A stretch of 64,000 nucleotides of DNA from Mycobacterium sp. (GTDB lineage: Bacteria; Actinomycetota; Actinomycetes; Mycobacteriales; Mycobacteriaceae). The translations under genes were made by a program, and so were the position numbers. Of the stretch, positions 1 to 9,911 are shown in pieces; within the stretch, counting starts at the first letter, position 1, and each line of letters starts with the position of its first letter. The notes below the pieces were generated by a model, which ran no database searches, was not told the DNA's origin, and saw nothing but the letters and a program-made list of their open reading frames with translations. The stretch spans positions 62,001-126,000 of the forward strand of contig JAGQTV010000103.1 of the NCBI GenBank assembly GCA_020438845.1, given 5' to 3'.

Positions 1-980
<980 letters not shown>

Positions 981-984
<4 letters not shown>

Positions 985-2192
985 TCGGTAGCTCTCGATT
1001 CGGGGCCGGTTTTGGATGCGGGGGCGGATTTGGATGCGGGGCCGGATTTGGATTCAGTAACCGCCAGTTCGGTTTCGATGGCGTCGGTCAAACGGTCCCG
1101 AACCTCCGGGACCGCGATCTTGGAGATGATCTCGCCGAAGAAGCCGCGCACCACCAAGCGGCGGGCCTGCTCCTCGGGGATACCGCGGGCCTGAAGATAG
1201 AACAATTGCTCGTCGTCGAATCGTCCTGTGGCGCTGGCATGCCCGGCGCCGACGATTTCACCGGTCTCGATCTCCAGGTTGGGGACCGAATCGGCGCGGG
1301 CGCCGTCGGTGAGTACGAGATTGCGATTGACCTCGAAGGTATCGGTGCCGGTGGCGTCCGCGCGGATCAACACGTCACCCACCCACACGGTGTGCGCGTC
1401 AGGCTTCTTCAAAGCCGGATCGCCTTGCAGTGCGCCCTTGTAGAGCACGTTGGAGCGGCAGTTCGGCTGAGCATGGTCTACGAGCAACCGAGATTCGAGG
1501 TGCTGACCGGCATCGGCGAAGTACAGCCCCATCAGTTCGGCATCTCCACCGGGCGCGTCGAACCGCACCGTGGCCGCCATCCGAACCACGTCACCGCCCA
1601 GGGCTACCGCGACGTGGCGCAGGACGGCGTCCTTGCCCAATCGGGCGTGCTGGGCGCTCAGGTGCACCGCGTCGTCCTGCCAGTCGGCGATCCACACCGC
1701 GGTCAGCCGTGCCGCATCTGCCACCACGAATTCCACATTGTCGGCGTAGGTTCCGCTGCCCCTCAGGTCGATGACGACGACTGCCTCGCCAAGCTCTTCG
1801 ACACGAATCTGGAGGTGTCCGTAGGCGGTGTTGCCGAGACCGGGCCCGGTGACGGTGACGCCGATCGGCTCATCCGGGTGCGCGTTGCGGGCGACGGTGA
1901 CGACAGTCGCGGTATCAAACGCCGAAAATGCCTGGGCGGCAACCCGATCAGCTGGGGCACCTCCTTCTCCGAGGCGTTCGTCATCGCGCTGGACGGTCTC
2001 GACGGTGACGCCGGGCTGCCCGGAGACAGCGATTTTCGCGGGGCGGGTCGGGGTGGCAGTTCCATCGTGCAGACCGCGCAGCCGCTTGAGCGGGGTGAAC
2101 CGCCAGATCTCGTCGCGACCGCCGGGAACCTCGAAGGCGTCGACGTCGAAAGAGGTGAACTGCTCGCCTTTGTTGACTGTCAGAAGGCCCAT
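981..2192 (-). CDS. sufD: SufD, Fe-S assembly scaffold subunit
   Basis: 403-aa SufD, partner of SufB in the SufBC2D complex. The central part has the repetitive beta-helix character of the SufB/D core, and the C-terminal region (about residues 330-385) carries the family segment with GHASATGRFDDEQLFYLQAR, equivalent to the SufB C-terminal [17 protein letters not shown]. The final 20 residues are a low-complexity Ser/Lys/Pro tail encoded by three 18-bp tandem repeats, beyond the conserved domain. The start ATG at 2192 overlaps the sufB stop by one base (TGATG). Conserved mycobacterial suf context supports the call. Confidence 0.95.
1003..1056. repeat. Three 18-bp tandem repeats in sufD 3' end
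   Basis: Consecutive units start at 1003, 1021 and 1039. The plus-strand unit is close to GGGCCGGATTTGGATGCG, with a few substitutions. The period is a multiple of three, so the repeats keep frame and encode a repeated SK(S/T)GP/AP tail on SufD. Copy number could vary without breaking the gene. Confidence 0.9.
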
Positions 2193-3625
2193 CAGCCGAC
2201 CGCGCCTTCCATCTGCAATTCGATCAGCCGGTTGAGCTCCAGCGCGTACTCCATCGGCAACTCCTTGGCGATAGGTTCGACGAACCCGCGCACCACCATC
2301 GCCATCGCCTCGTCCTCGGTCAGTCCGCGGCTCATCAGGTAGAACAGCTGTTCTTCGCTGACCTTCGACACGGTGGCCTCGTGACCCATCGTCACGTCAT
2401 CCTCGCGGATGTCCACATAGGGGTAGGTATCACTGCGGCTGATGGTGTCGACCAGCAGCGCATCGCACTTCACACTGGATCGCGAACCGTGGGCACCCTT
2501 GTTGACCTGGACCAGTCCCCGGTAGGAGGCTCGGCCGCCACCGCGCGCCACCGACTTGGACACGATGTTGCTCGACGTATTGGGCGCCAGGTGCAGCATC
2601 TTTGCGCCGGTGTCCTGATGCTGGCCTTCGCCGGCGAAGGCGATCGAGAGCACCTCGCCCTTGGCGTGCTCGCCGGTCATCCACACCGCCGGGTACTTCA
2701 TGGTGACCTTGGACCCGATGTTGCCGTCGACCCATTCCATGGTGGCGCCGGCTTCGGCACGGGCCCGCTTGGTCACCAGGTTGTAGACGTTGTTGGACCA
2801 GTTCTGGATGGTCGTGTACCGAACCCGCGCATGGGGTTTGACGATGATCTCGACCACCGCGGAGTGCAGCGAGTCGCTCTTGTAGATGGGCGCAGTGCAG
2901 CCTTCGACGTAATGCACATAGGAGCCCTCGTCGGCGATGATCAACGTCCGCTCGAACTGTCCCATGTTCTCGGTGTTGATCCGGAAGTAGGCCTGCAGTG
3001 GGATGTCGACGTGCACACCGGGCGGAACGTAGATGAACGAACCACCCGACCACACCGCGGTGTTCAGCGCGGAGAACTTGTTGTCACCCGCCGGGATCAC
3101 GGTTCCGAAATGCTTCTTGAAGATCTCCGGGTATTCCCTGAGGCCGGAATCGGTGTCGAGGAAGATAACCCCTTGTGCCTCAAGGTCTTCGCGGATCTGG
3201 TGGTAAACAACCTCTGACTCGTACTGAGCGGCTACACCTGCCACCAACCGCTGCTTCTCGGCCTCCGGAATGCCGAGGCGGTCGTAAGTGCGCTTGATGT
3301 CCTCCGGCAGTTCCTCCCACGACGTCGCCTGCTTCTCGGTGGAGCGCACGAAGTACTTGATGTTGTCGAAGTCGATGCCCTCGAGATTGGAGCCCCAGTT
3401 CGGCATCGGCTTCTTGTCGAACGTGCGCAGCGCCTTCAGTCGGACGTCGAGCATCCACTCCGGTTCGTTCTTCTTGGCCGAAATATCACGCACGACCGCT
3501 TCGGAAAGCCCACGTTGCGCGCTCGCGCCCGCAACGTCGGTGTCGGACCAGCCGTAGCCGTAATTGCCCAGCGAGGCGATCGTCTCGTCCTGGCTCAGCG
3601 GCTGCGCTTCGGGGGTGGTCGTCAT
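2192..3625 (-). CDS. sufB: SufB, Fe-S assembly scaffold subunit, without intein
   Basis: 477-aa SufB, the main scaffold on which the nascent Fe-S cluster forms. The SufB core is continuous: [19 protein letters not shown], then [13 protein letters not shown] and the C-terminal [20 protein letters not shown] are all present in one frame. The M. tuberculosis protein is interrupted by an intein of several hundred residues; here the length and uninterrupted motifs show that no intein is present. The ATG at 3625 overlaps the sufR stop by 4 bases (ATGA), which ties its translation to the regulator gene. Confidence 0.97.
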   Translation of the reverse strand: MTTTPEAQPLSQDETIASLGNYGYGWSDTDVAGASAQRGLSEAVVRDISAKKNEPEWMLDVRLKALRTFDKKPMPNWGSNLEGIDFDNIKYFVRSTEKQATSWEELPEDIKRTYDRLGIPEAEKQRLVAGVAAQYESEVVYHQIREDLEAQGVIFLDTDSGLREYPEIFKKHFGTVIPAGDNKFSALNTAVWSGGSFIYVPPGVHVDIPLQAYFRINTENMGQFERTLIIADEGSYVHYVEGCTAPIYKSDSLHSAVVEIIVKPHARVRYTTIQNWSNNVYNLVTKRARAEAGATMEWVDGNIGSKVTMKYPAVWMTGEHAKGEVLSIAFAGEGQHQDTGAKMLHLAPNTSSNIVSKSVARGGGRASYRGLVQVNKGAHGSRSSVKCDALLVDTISRSDTYPYVDIREDDVTMGHEATVSKVSEEQLFYLMSRGLTEDEAMAMVVRGFVEPIAKELPMEYALELNRLIELQMEGAVG

Positions 3626-4383
3626 GTCGACGCTCCTTGCTCATCGGGGTGCTCATGGAGGTGCTCATCGAGTGCCGAATGGGCGGCCTGGTTCAGCGGC
3701 ACATTCGTGGTGCAGGCACAGTCACCATTGACGATCGAGGCCAGCCGTTGCACGTGGGTACCGAGAATCTCGCTCATGGCCTGCCGCTCCGCCTCGCACA
3801 GTTCCGGAAACTCTTCGGCCACATGCGAAACCGGACAGTGGTGCTGGCAGATCTCAATGCCCCGGATAGGACCACCGACCTGGTTGGCGGTCGTCGCGTA
3901 GCCGGCTCGGGTGAGAGCGTCGGCTACCTGGTTGGCGGTCTCCGCGACGACGGCCGTCTCGCCGGAATCGGCAGGCTCGATCCCGGCCAGGATGGTGTCG
4001 ATACGTCGACGAGCGAAAGTCCGTACCGCCTCGTCTCCGCCGATCTCACGGAGTTGACGCATCGCGGCCGACGCCAGGTCGTCGTAGGCGTGCTCCAATT
4101 TCGCACGTCCGGCCGGGGTGAGGCGGTACCGCTTGGCCGGACGCCCGCGGCCGGCGTGTTGCCAGGCCGCGGCCGGGTTGGCCTCAGCATCGCCGTCCTC
4201 GACAAGCGCATCGAGGTGACGGCGTATCCCGGCGGCGGAAATCCCCAGGCGTCTGCCGATGTCGGCCGCCGTGATCGACCCGGACTCCAGAAGCAGGCCC
4301 ACGATGGCGCGTCGCGTCCGGCCGTCCTGCGCCGACCCCACGACCGGCGACATCACGCCGTTGGAATCGGGCTGGATTTTCAT
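3622..4383 (-). CDS. sufR: SufR, Fe-S-sensing repressor of the suf operon
   Basis: 253-aa DNA-binding regulator. An N-terminal winged helix spans about residues 20-90 (helix-turn-helix around [20 protein letters not shown]). The C-terminal part has cysteines at 179, 183, 196, 222 and 224, including ICQHHC and CAC, suited to binding a [4Fe-4S] cluster. In mycobacteria and cyanobacteria, cluster-bound SufR represses its own suf operon (family knowledge). An in-frame TTG at 4401 could extend it by six residues; I chose the ATG at 4383. A palindrome directly upstream (4385-4394) may be its own operator. It is divergent from mptB. Confidence 0.93.
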   Translation of the reverse strand: MKIQPDSNGVMSPVVGSAQDGRTRRAIVGLLLESGSITAADIGRRLGISAAGIRRHLDALVEDGDAEANPAAAWQHAGRGRPAKRYRLTPAGRAKLEHAYDDLASAAMRQLREIGGDEAVRTFARRRIDTILAGIEPADSGETAVVAETANQVADALTRAGYATTANQVGGPIRGIEICQHHCPVSHVAEEFPELCEAERQAMSEILGTHVQRLASIVNGDCACTTNVPLNQAAHSALDEHLHEHPDEQGAST

Positions 4384-4384
4384 A

Positions 4385-4394
4385 ACACCAGTGT
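4385..4394. promoter_or_regulatory. Palindrome ACAC-CA-GTGT before sufR, candidate SufR operator
   Basis: The 10-base sequence has perfect ACAC/GTGT arms around a CA centre and ends one base before the sufR ATG. It overlaps a weak -10-like hexamer (CACACT on the minus strand, 6 bases from the ATG). A repressor bound here would block transcription start. That SufR binds inverted repeats in its own promoter is known from the family; assignment of this site is inference. Confidence 0.45.
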
Positions 4395-4462
4395 GACGCA
4401 ATTCAGGACAGCCGGTCCAGCAAGGGTATCCTTACTTGGCCATCGGCCCTTACCCGGGCAGA

Positions 4463-4468
4463 TAGAGT
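4463..4468 (+). promoter_or_regulatory. Leaderless -10 box (TAGAGT) for mptB
   Basis: TAGAGT fits the mycobacterial TAnnnT -10 pattern and ends 6 bases before the GTG at 4475, the spacing expected when transcription begins at the start codon itself. It supports GTG 4475 as the mptB start. No clear -35 is visible. Confidence 0.5.
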
Positions 4469-4474
4469 CTTCTC

Positions 4475-6241
4475 GTGCCTGGCCGTCAGCACTCCCTCAG
4501 TTCGTCGATTGCCAGTTGGCATGGCGACGAGCGGACCGTCGGCTCACCGCTCAATGCAGCAGAACTGCTTGCCATGCGCCGTACCCGGCTGTTCGGGGCC
4601 ACCGGGACCGTCATGATGGGAATCGGCGCGTTGGGCGCGGGCGCTCGACCGGTGGTTCAGGATCCGACCTTTGGGGTGCGGCTGCTGAACCTCCCGTCGC
4701 GCATTCAGACGGTCTCGCTCACCATGACCACCACCGGCGCGGTGATGATGGCATTGGCGTGGTTGATGCTGGGCCGATTTGCCCTCGGACCGCGGCGGAT
4801 GTCGCGGAGCCAACTAGACCGCACCCTGCTGCTGTGGATGGTTCCGCTGCTCGTCGCGCCCCCGATGTACAGCAAGGACGTCTACTCCTACGTCGCGCAG
4901 AGTCAGATCGCCCGCATGGGACTGAACCCTTACAAGGTCGGACCCGCTCCCGGGCTGGGGCTGGATCACGTATTCACCCTGTCCGTGCCCAGTCTGTGGC
5001 GGGAGACTCCGTGCCCCTACGGGCCGCTGTTCCTATGGATCGGCCGGGGCATCTCAGCTCTCACCGGTGAAAACATCGTCGCTGCCGTGCTCTGCCATCG
5101 CCTGGTCGTCCTGATCGGGGTGGGGATGATCGTGTGGGCGACGCCGCGACTGGCGCGCCGCTGCGGGGTTGCCGAGGTCAGCGCGCTATGGCTGGGCGCA
5201 GCTAATCCGCTGTTGCTGATGCACCTGGTGGCCGGCATTCACAACGAGGCTCTGATGATGGGCCTGATGCTCACCGGTTTCGAGGTCGCCCTGCGCGGGA
5301 TCGCCAGCACTCGTCCGCTGGTGCCTAAGCCGCTGCGCCGGCCCCACTCCCGCGCCGACTGGTCGGCGTGGGCCCCGATGGGCATGATCGTCGCCGGCGC
5401 AGTGCTGATAACCATGTCGTCCCAGGTGAAACTCCCGGGGCTACTTGCACTGGGCTTCACGGCAATGGCGATGGCACACCGCTTGGGCGGAAGCCTCAAA
5501 GTGTTCCTGGCCTCCAGCGCATTTCTGGGATCGGTGTCACTGGCTGTGATGGCGATCATCGGCTGGGCCAGCGGACTGGGCTTCGGCTGGCTCTACACCC
5601 TCGGCACCGCCAACGTGGTGCGCAGTTGGATGTCACCGCCCACACTGCTGGCGCTGGCCACCGGCCAGGTCGGGATCCTGCTCGGACTCGGGGACCACAC
5701 CACCGCCGTCCTGTCGTTGACTCGCGCGATCGGCGTCCTCATCATCGCCCTCACGGTGAGCTGGCTGCTTTTGGCTGTGCTCAGGGGGCGGTTGAACCCG
5801 GTCGGCGGCCTGGGCGTGGCACTGGGCGCCACCGTGTTACTTTTCCCGGTCGTACAGCCGTGGTACCTGCTGTGGGCCATCATCCCGTTGGCAGCGTGGG
5901 CCACCCGGCCCCGGTTCCGCATCGCCACGATCGCAGTCACCCTGATCGTGGGCATCTTCGGCCCGACCGCAAACGGCGACCGGTTCGCGCTGTTCCAGAT
6001 CATCGACGCGACCCTGGCGAGCACCATCATCGTGCTGCTGTTGATCGGCCTGACCGCACGGCGGCTGCCCTGGCGGTACGTGCCGGGAACCGACGAACGC
6101 TACAGCGGCCAAACCCCCGACGGCCAAACCCCCGACGGCCAAAACCTCAGCGGCCAAAACCCCGACCTGGCCGCCCTGACGCCGACACAACGACCACCGG
6201 CAGGCAACCCCGCCGCCGGGGCTTACGCTGAGTCCCCGTGA
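4475..6241 (+). CDS. mptB: MptB-type alpha-(1->6)-mannosyltransferase
   Basis: 588-aa polytopic membrane glycosyltransferase of the GT-C type, with roughly a dozen hydrophobic segments between residues 35 and 535. The first extracytoplasmic loop holds the acidic catalytic signature, Asp about 135 in SKDVYSYVAQS, followed by GLNPY. MptB uses polyprenyl-phosphate mannose to build the early alpha-1,6-mannan core of lipomannan and lipoarabinomannan. Its place beside sufR matches M. tuberculosis Rv1459c/Rv1460. The cytoplasmic C-terminus (after about 540) is a low-complexity GQ(T/N)PD tail encoded by 15-bp tandem repeats. Its stop overlaps the next gene (GTGA). Confidence 0.9.
   Translation: MPGRQHSLSSSIASWHGDERTVGSPLNAAELLAMRRTRLFGATGTVMMGIGALGAGARPVVQDPTFGVRLLNLPSRIQTVSLTMTTTGAVMMALAWLMLGRFALGPRRMSRSQLDRTLLLWMVPLLVAPPMYSKDVYSYVAQSQIARMGLNPYKVGPAPGLGLDHVFTLSVPSLWRETPCPYGPLFLWIGRGISALTGENIVAAVLCHRLVVLIGVGMIVWATPRLARRCGVAEVSALWLGAANPLLLMHLVAGIHNEALMMGLMLTGFEVALRGIASTRPLVPKPLRRPHSRADWSAWAPMGMIVAGAVLITMSSQVKLPGLLALGFTAMAMAHRLGGSLKVFLASSAFLGSVSLAVMAIIGWASGLGFGWLYTLGTANVVRSWMSPPTLLALATGQVGILLGLGDHTTAVLSLTRAIGVLIIALTVSWLLLAVLRGRLNPVGGLGVALGATVLLFPVVQPWYLLWAIIPLAAWATRPRFRIATIAVTLIVGIFGPTANGDRFALFQIIDATLASTIIVLLLIGLTARRLPWRYVPGTDERYSGQTPDGQTPDGQNLSGQNPDLAALTPTQRPPAGNPAAGAYAESP
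6106..6165. repeat. Four 15-bp tandem repeats in mptB 3' end
   Basis: Units CGGCCAAACCCCCGA start at 6106, 6121, 6136 and 6151; the first two are identical, the last two differ at a few bases. The repeats are in frame and encode a Gly-Gln-Thr/Asn-Pro-Asp type tail on MptB. Confidence 0.9.
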
Positions 6242-7227
6242 CTTCCGGCTCCCCGTCTCGCCGTGAGCAGACACAGTCTCGCCGTGAGCAGACACAGTCT
6301 CGTCGTGACCAGACACCGGTGCGGCTGCGCGGAGTGTCAAAGCTCTACGGGGCGACCACGGCAGTATCCAACCTCGACCTCGACGTCCACCAAGCCGAGG
6401 TGCTGGCATTGCTGGGACCGAACGGCGCAGGCAAAACGACAACCGTCGAGATGTGCGAAGGGTTCGTGACGCCCGATTCCGGCACTATCGAGGTCCTCGG
6501 GCTCGATCCGGTCGCCGACAACGCCCGGGTGCGTGGGCGGATCGGAGTCATGCTGCAGGGCGGCGGCGGTTATCCCGCCGCCCAGGCCGGCGAGATGCTC
6601 CGATTGGTCGCCTCGTATGCCGCACGACCGCTGGATCCATCCTGGCTACTTGAAACCCTGGGGTTGACCACATCCGCCAAGACCGCCTACCGACGCCTTT
6701 CAGGTGGACAGCAGCAGCGTCTCGCGCTCGCCTGTGCCATCGTCGGGCGACCCGAACTGGTCTTCCTCGATGAACCCACCGCAGGAATGGACGCCCACGC
6801 GCGCCTGGTGGTGTGGGAACTGATCGACGCCCTTCGTCGAGACGGCGTCACCGTGGTGCTGACTACCCATCAACTGAAGGAGGCCGAGGAACTGGCCGAC
6901 CGCATCGTCATCATCGACCACGGGGCCACGGTGGCCACCGGCACACCCGCCGAACTGATGCGTCGTGGCGCCGAGGGGCAGTTGCGGTTCACCGCACCCC
7001 CCCAACTCGACCTGTCGCTGCTGGTCGCAGCCCTGCCTGAAGGATTCTCGGCCAGCGAGCGCGCCCCCGGCGAGTATCTGGTCGACGGTACGATCGATCC
7101 AAATATCCTGGCCAGGGTGACGGCGTGGTGCGCGAGCCAGGACGTCCTGGCCACCGACATGCGGGTCGAACAACGCAGCCTCGAGGACGTCTTCCTCGAC
7201 GTGACGGGACGGGAGTTGCGGTCATGA
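6238..7227 (+). CDS. ABC transporter ATP-binding protein (DrrA-like exporter family)
   Basis: 329-aa ATPase with Walker A GPNGAGKTT at about 60-68, signature RLSGGQQQRLALA near 152-164, Walker B LVFLDEPTAGMD near 172-184 and the H-loop TTHQ. The C-terminal extension of about 90 residues after the ATPase core is common in DrrA/CcmA-like exporters. The next gene is its six-helix-type permease, joined by an ATGA overlap. The first 26 residues are a repeated SRREQTQ peptide encoded by 21-bp repeats and are not part of the ATPase fold. The equivalent M. tuberculosis pair (Rv1458c/Rv1457c) is annotated as antibiotic export; the substrate is not known from sequence. Confidence 0.88.
   Translation: MTSGSPSRREQTQSRREQTQSRRDQTPVRLRGVSKLYGATTAVSNLDLDVHQAEVLALLGPNGAGKTTTVEMCEGFVTPDSGTIEVLGLDPVADNARVRGRIGVMLQGGGGYPAAQAGEMLRLVASYAARPLDPSWLLETLGLTTSAKTAYRRLSGGQQQRLALACAIVGRPELVFLDEPTAGMDAHARLVVWELIDALRRDGVTVVLTTHQLKEAEELADRIVIIDHGATVATGTPAELMRRGAEGQLRFTAPPQLDLSLLVAALPEGFSASERAPGEYLVDGTIDPNILARVTAWCASQDVLATDMRVEQRSLEDVFLDVTGRELRS
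6256..6317. repeat. Three 21-bp tandem repeats at the start of the ABC ATPase gene
   Basis: Units begin at 6256, 6277 and 6298 (last one slightly diverged, 20 bases). Each reads TCTCGCCGTGAGCAGACACA plus G and encodes SRREQTQ. The repeat lies right after the GTG start and in frame, so it adds a charged N-terminal tail. Confidence 0.9.
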
Positions 7228-8006
7228 CCGGCTTCCCCGCGGGCACGTTTGCTCCGGACCCGCGGCCGAGCAGCGTCACACAGATGCTGGCCGCCCAATA
7301 CAGCCTGGAACTGAAGTTGCTGCTGCGCAACGGTGAACAGTTGCTGCTCACCATGTTCATTCCGATCACCCTGCTGGTGGGCCTAACGCTGCTGCCCCTG
7401 GGCGACTTCGGCCCCGACCGGGTCGGGGTGTTCGTGCCGGCGATCATGGCACTGGCGGTGATCTCGACGGCTTTCACCGGCCAGGCCATCGCAGTCGCCT
7501 TCGACCGCCGGTACGGGGCGCTCAAACGGCTGGGTGCCACCGCCCTCCCGGTATGGGGAATCATCGCCGGGAAGGCCCTGGCCGTCGTGACCGTCGTCTT
7601 TCTGCAGGCAATTCTGCTGGGCGGGATCGGCCTGGCATTGGGCTGGCGTCCGCCCTTGGTTGGGCTTGCGTTGGGTGCGGTGATCATCGCGTTGGGAACA
7701 GCGGCCTTCGCGGCGATGGGGCTGCTGCTGGGCGGAACCCTGCGGGCCGAGATCGTGCTCGCCGTGGCGAACCTGCTGTGGTTCGTCTTCGCCGGGCTCG
7801 GCGCCCTGACGATTGAGAACGAGTTGATACCGACCGGTCTGACCTGGGTGGCCCGACTGACGCCGTCCGGAGCCCTCACCGAGGCACTGTCCCAGGCCGT
7901 CCCGATCACCGGGTCGCCGATGGTCGACGGGTTCGGGGTCGCAGTGCTGGGCAGCTGGGGCGCGGTGTCCGCGCTGGCGGCTTTGCGCTGGTTCCGGTTC
8001 ACCTGA
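7224..8006 (+). CDS. ABC transporter permease (ABC-2 type)
   Basis: 260-aa integral membrane protein with about six hydrophobic segments (around residues 40-60, 68-90, 110-135, 140-165, 172-195 and 230-252), the usual layout of ABC-2 export permeases. The ATG at 7224 overlaps the stop of the ATPase gene (ATGA), which decides the start against a longer upstream GTG. Together they would form an exporter. The position between the mannosyltransferase mptB and heme A synthase ctaA is conserved in mycobacteria, but this does not identify the cargo. Confidence 0.85.
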   Translation: MTGFPAGTFAPDPRPSSVTQMLAAQYSLELKLLLRNGEQLLLTMFIPITLLVGLTLLPLGDFGPDRVGVFVPAIMALAVISTAFTGQAIAVAFDRRYGALKRLGATALPVWGIIAGKALAVVTVVFLQAILLGGIGLALGWRPPLVGLALGAVIIALGTAAFAAMGLLLGGTLRAEIVLAVANLLWFVFAGLGALTIENELIPTGLTWVARLTPSGALTEALSQAVPITGSPMVDGFGVAVLGSWGAVSALAALRWFRFT

Positions 8007-8028
8007 GCGCCTGCTTTAGGATCGCCAG

Positions 8029-9006
8029 GTGAGCTTTCAGAGCCTGGTCGACCGGCTCCCCCTGCCGATCCTGCGCACTCAGCGGGTGATTGCGGCCCTG
8101 GTCCTGCTCAGCCAGGCATTGATCTCGGTGACAGGCAGCGTGGTCCGAGTCACCGCTTCAGGTCTGGGCTGCCCCACCTGGCCCCAGTGCTTCCCTGGCA
8201 GTTTCACGCCGGTGCCGCGGGCCGAGATCCCGGTGGTCCACCAGGTGGTCGAGTTCGGCAATCGCCTGATCACCTTCGCGGTGGTAATCACCGCGATGCT
8301 GGCGGTGCTGGCGGTTACCCGGGCACGCCGCCGTCGCGAAATCCTCGTCTACGCCTGGCTGATGCCGGCCTCGACGGTGCTGCAGGCGGTGATCGGCGGC
8401 ATCACCGTGCGGACCGGCCTGCTGTGGTGGACGGTGGCGATACACCTGCTGGTGTCGATGGCCATGGTCTGGCTGGCCACCCTGCTGTACGTCAAGATCG
8501 GCGAACCTGACGACGGAGCTGTCACCACGCTGGTGGCGAGACCTCTGCGGCAGTTGACTCTTCTCGGAGCGCTAGCTCTCAGCGCGACGCTGGTGACCGG
8601 CACGTTGGTGACCGGCGCCGGTCCACATGCCGGGGACAAGAGCCCACAGCGGGTGGTGCCCCGACTCGAGATCGAGATCGTCACGCTCGCCCACGCTCAC
8701 GCCATCCTGCTGACGGCCTACCTGAGCCTGTTGATCGGTCTCGGAGCGGGATTATTGGCCGTCGCAGCGCCACGTTCGGTGATCAGACGGCTTCGTGTTC
8801 TCGTGGCCCTGGTGGTCGCACAAGCCCTCGTCGGGATCGTCCAGTACCACACCGGCATTCCCGCCGTCCTGGTGGCGCTCCACGTCGCCGGAGCGGCTGC
8901 CTGCACCGCCGGTACTGCAGCGCTATGGGCGTCGATGCGACAGCGGACCCAGCCCCAGACGCTCCAGAGCAGCCTCGACGCACACAGCGAAGCTGCGTTG
9001 GCGTAG
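8029..9006 (+). CDS. ctaA: Heme A synthase CtaA
   Basis: 325-aa membrane protein with about eight transmembrane segments. It converts heme O to heme A for the aa3-type cytochrome c oxidase. Four conserved heme-ligand type histidines are visible in VVHQVVEFGNR, in IHLLVSM, in LAHAHAILL and in ALHVAGAA. The first extracytoplasmic loop has a cysteine pair, GCPTWPQC, equivalent to the redox-active pair of Bacillus CtaA. The GTG at 8029 follows the permease by 22 bases. Its last 84 bases overlap the 3' end of the opposite-strand ATP-grasp gene. CtaB, the preceding enzyme of the pathway, lies 2 kb downstream on the other strand. Confidence 0.92.
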   Translation: MSFQSLVDRLPLPILRTQRVIAALVLLSQALISVTGSVVRVTASGLGCPTWPQCFPGSFTPVPRAEIPVVHQVVEFGNRLITFAVVITAMLAVLAVTRARRRREILVYAWLMPASTVLQAVIGGITVRTGLLWWTVAIHLLVSMAMVWLATLLYVKIGEPDDGAVTTLVARPLRQLTLLGALALSATLVTGTLVTGAGPHAGDKSPQRVVPRLEIEIVTLAHAHAILLTAYLSLLIGLGAGLLAVAAPRSVIRRLRVLVALVVAQALVGIVQYHTGIPAVLVALHVAGAAACTAGTAALWASMRQRTQPQTLQSSLDAHSEAALA

Positions 9007-9894
9007 CTCGCGAGTCTTCTCGTCCAGTTGCCGCCAGCCCAGCGATGGCTCGATCAATTCCAACTCCAGCAGCGTCGGCGCGTCGGGTCCGCCGATCAAG
9101 TCGACCCGCGCATACAGCAGGTCGGCTTTCGGGATGCCCAAGTGACTGCAGGCCGCGTCCAACGCGGCGTGGCCGGCGTCCCACATCTCGAAGTCTGGCT
9201 CCGCCGATCGCAGCGCCTCCTCGGCATAGGTACCGGATTCGTCCAGCTGCGGAGCGTATCCCGGCGGCGGAAGGATCGGGCCCTTGGTGAAGGCGTGGGA
9301 CTGTTCTCCCCCGAGGAAGACAAGGGCCGTCTCACCGTCCTCGACGCGAGGATCGTAGCGCTGCACCAGAACGCTGCGGCCGGCAGTCAGAAGGGTCCAA
9401 GCATGCTCGGCGGCGGCTCTCCGGTCGGTGAACCGGAGGGTGGCGATCGAACCGGCCCCGACAGCGGGCTTGACCACCAGCTCGCCCCCGGATCTCCAGT
9501 CCCCCGGCTCCGGGAAGTCCCCAGACTTCAGGCCGTCCTCCGGGTCGAGAAAGAACGACGGCACGATTGGCACACCGGCCTCCGACAAGTCCCGCAGGTA
9601 GCGCTTGTCACTGTTCCAGGCCACCACCGACGGCGCATTGAGAAGGTTCCGTACGCGTTTGGTCCAGGCCAGGAACTCCTCCAGCCGCTCGGCGTAGTCC
9701 CACGCCGCCCGCAGGATCACCAAGTCGGCGTCCTCCGTCGCCGGATCGTCCCACGACAGCCACCGGGCATGCAGTCCGCGCTTTCGCAAGGCGCTGATCA
9801 ACCCATCGTCATCCCCGTCCCCGTCGACGAGCTGCGGGCACGAGGCCAGCACGATGCGGGGATGAAACACGTTCGGCCGGGCTAGCTTCACCAT
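8923..9894 (-). CDS. ATP-grasp domain protein (Rv1455-like)
   Basis: 323-aa protein with ATP-grasp features: a nucleotide-lysine segment VVKPAVGAGS (about 170), VQRYDPRVEDGETALVF and a metal-binding C-terminal LLYARVDLIG...LLELELIEPSLG. These match the RimK/DcsG-like ATP-grasp group, whose members join an acid to an amine or similar via an acyl phosphate. The substrate is unknown. It corresponds by position to M. tuberculosis Rv1455. The ATG at 9894 is divergent from the quinone oxidoreductase, while its 3' end overlaps ctaA by 84 bases tail to tail. I cannot assign a pathway. Confidence 0.8.
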   Translation of the reverse strand: MVKLARPNVFHPRIVLASCPQLVDGDGDDDGLISALRKRGLHARWLSWDDPATEDADLVILRAAWDYAERLEEFLAWTKRVRNLLNAPSVVAWNSDKRYLRDLSEAGVPIVPSFFLDPEDGLKSGDFPEPGDWRSGGELVVKPAVGAGSIATLRFTDRRAAAEHAWTLLTAGRSVLVQRYDPRVEDGETALVFLGGEQSHAFTKGPILPPPGYAPQLDESGTYAEEALRSAEPDFEMWDAGHAALDAACSHLGIPKADLLYARVDLIGGPDAPTLLELELIEPSLGWRQLDEKTRELRQRSFAVCVEAALERLGLGPLSHRRP

Positions 9895-9911
9895 GGGTGG
9901 ATGATAAGGGC

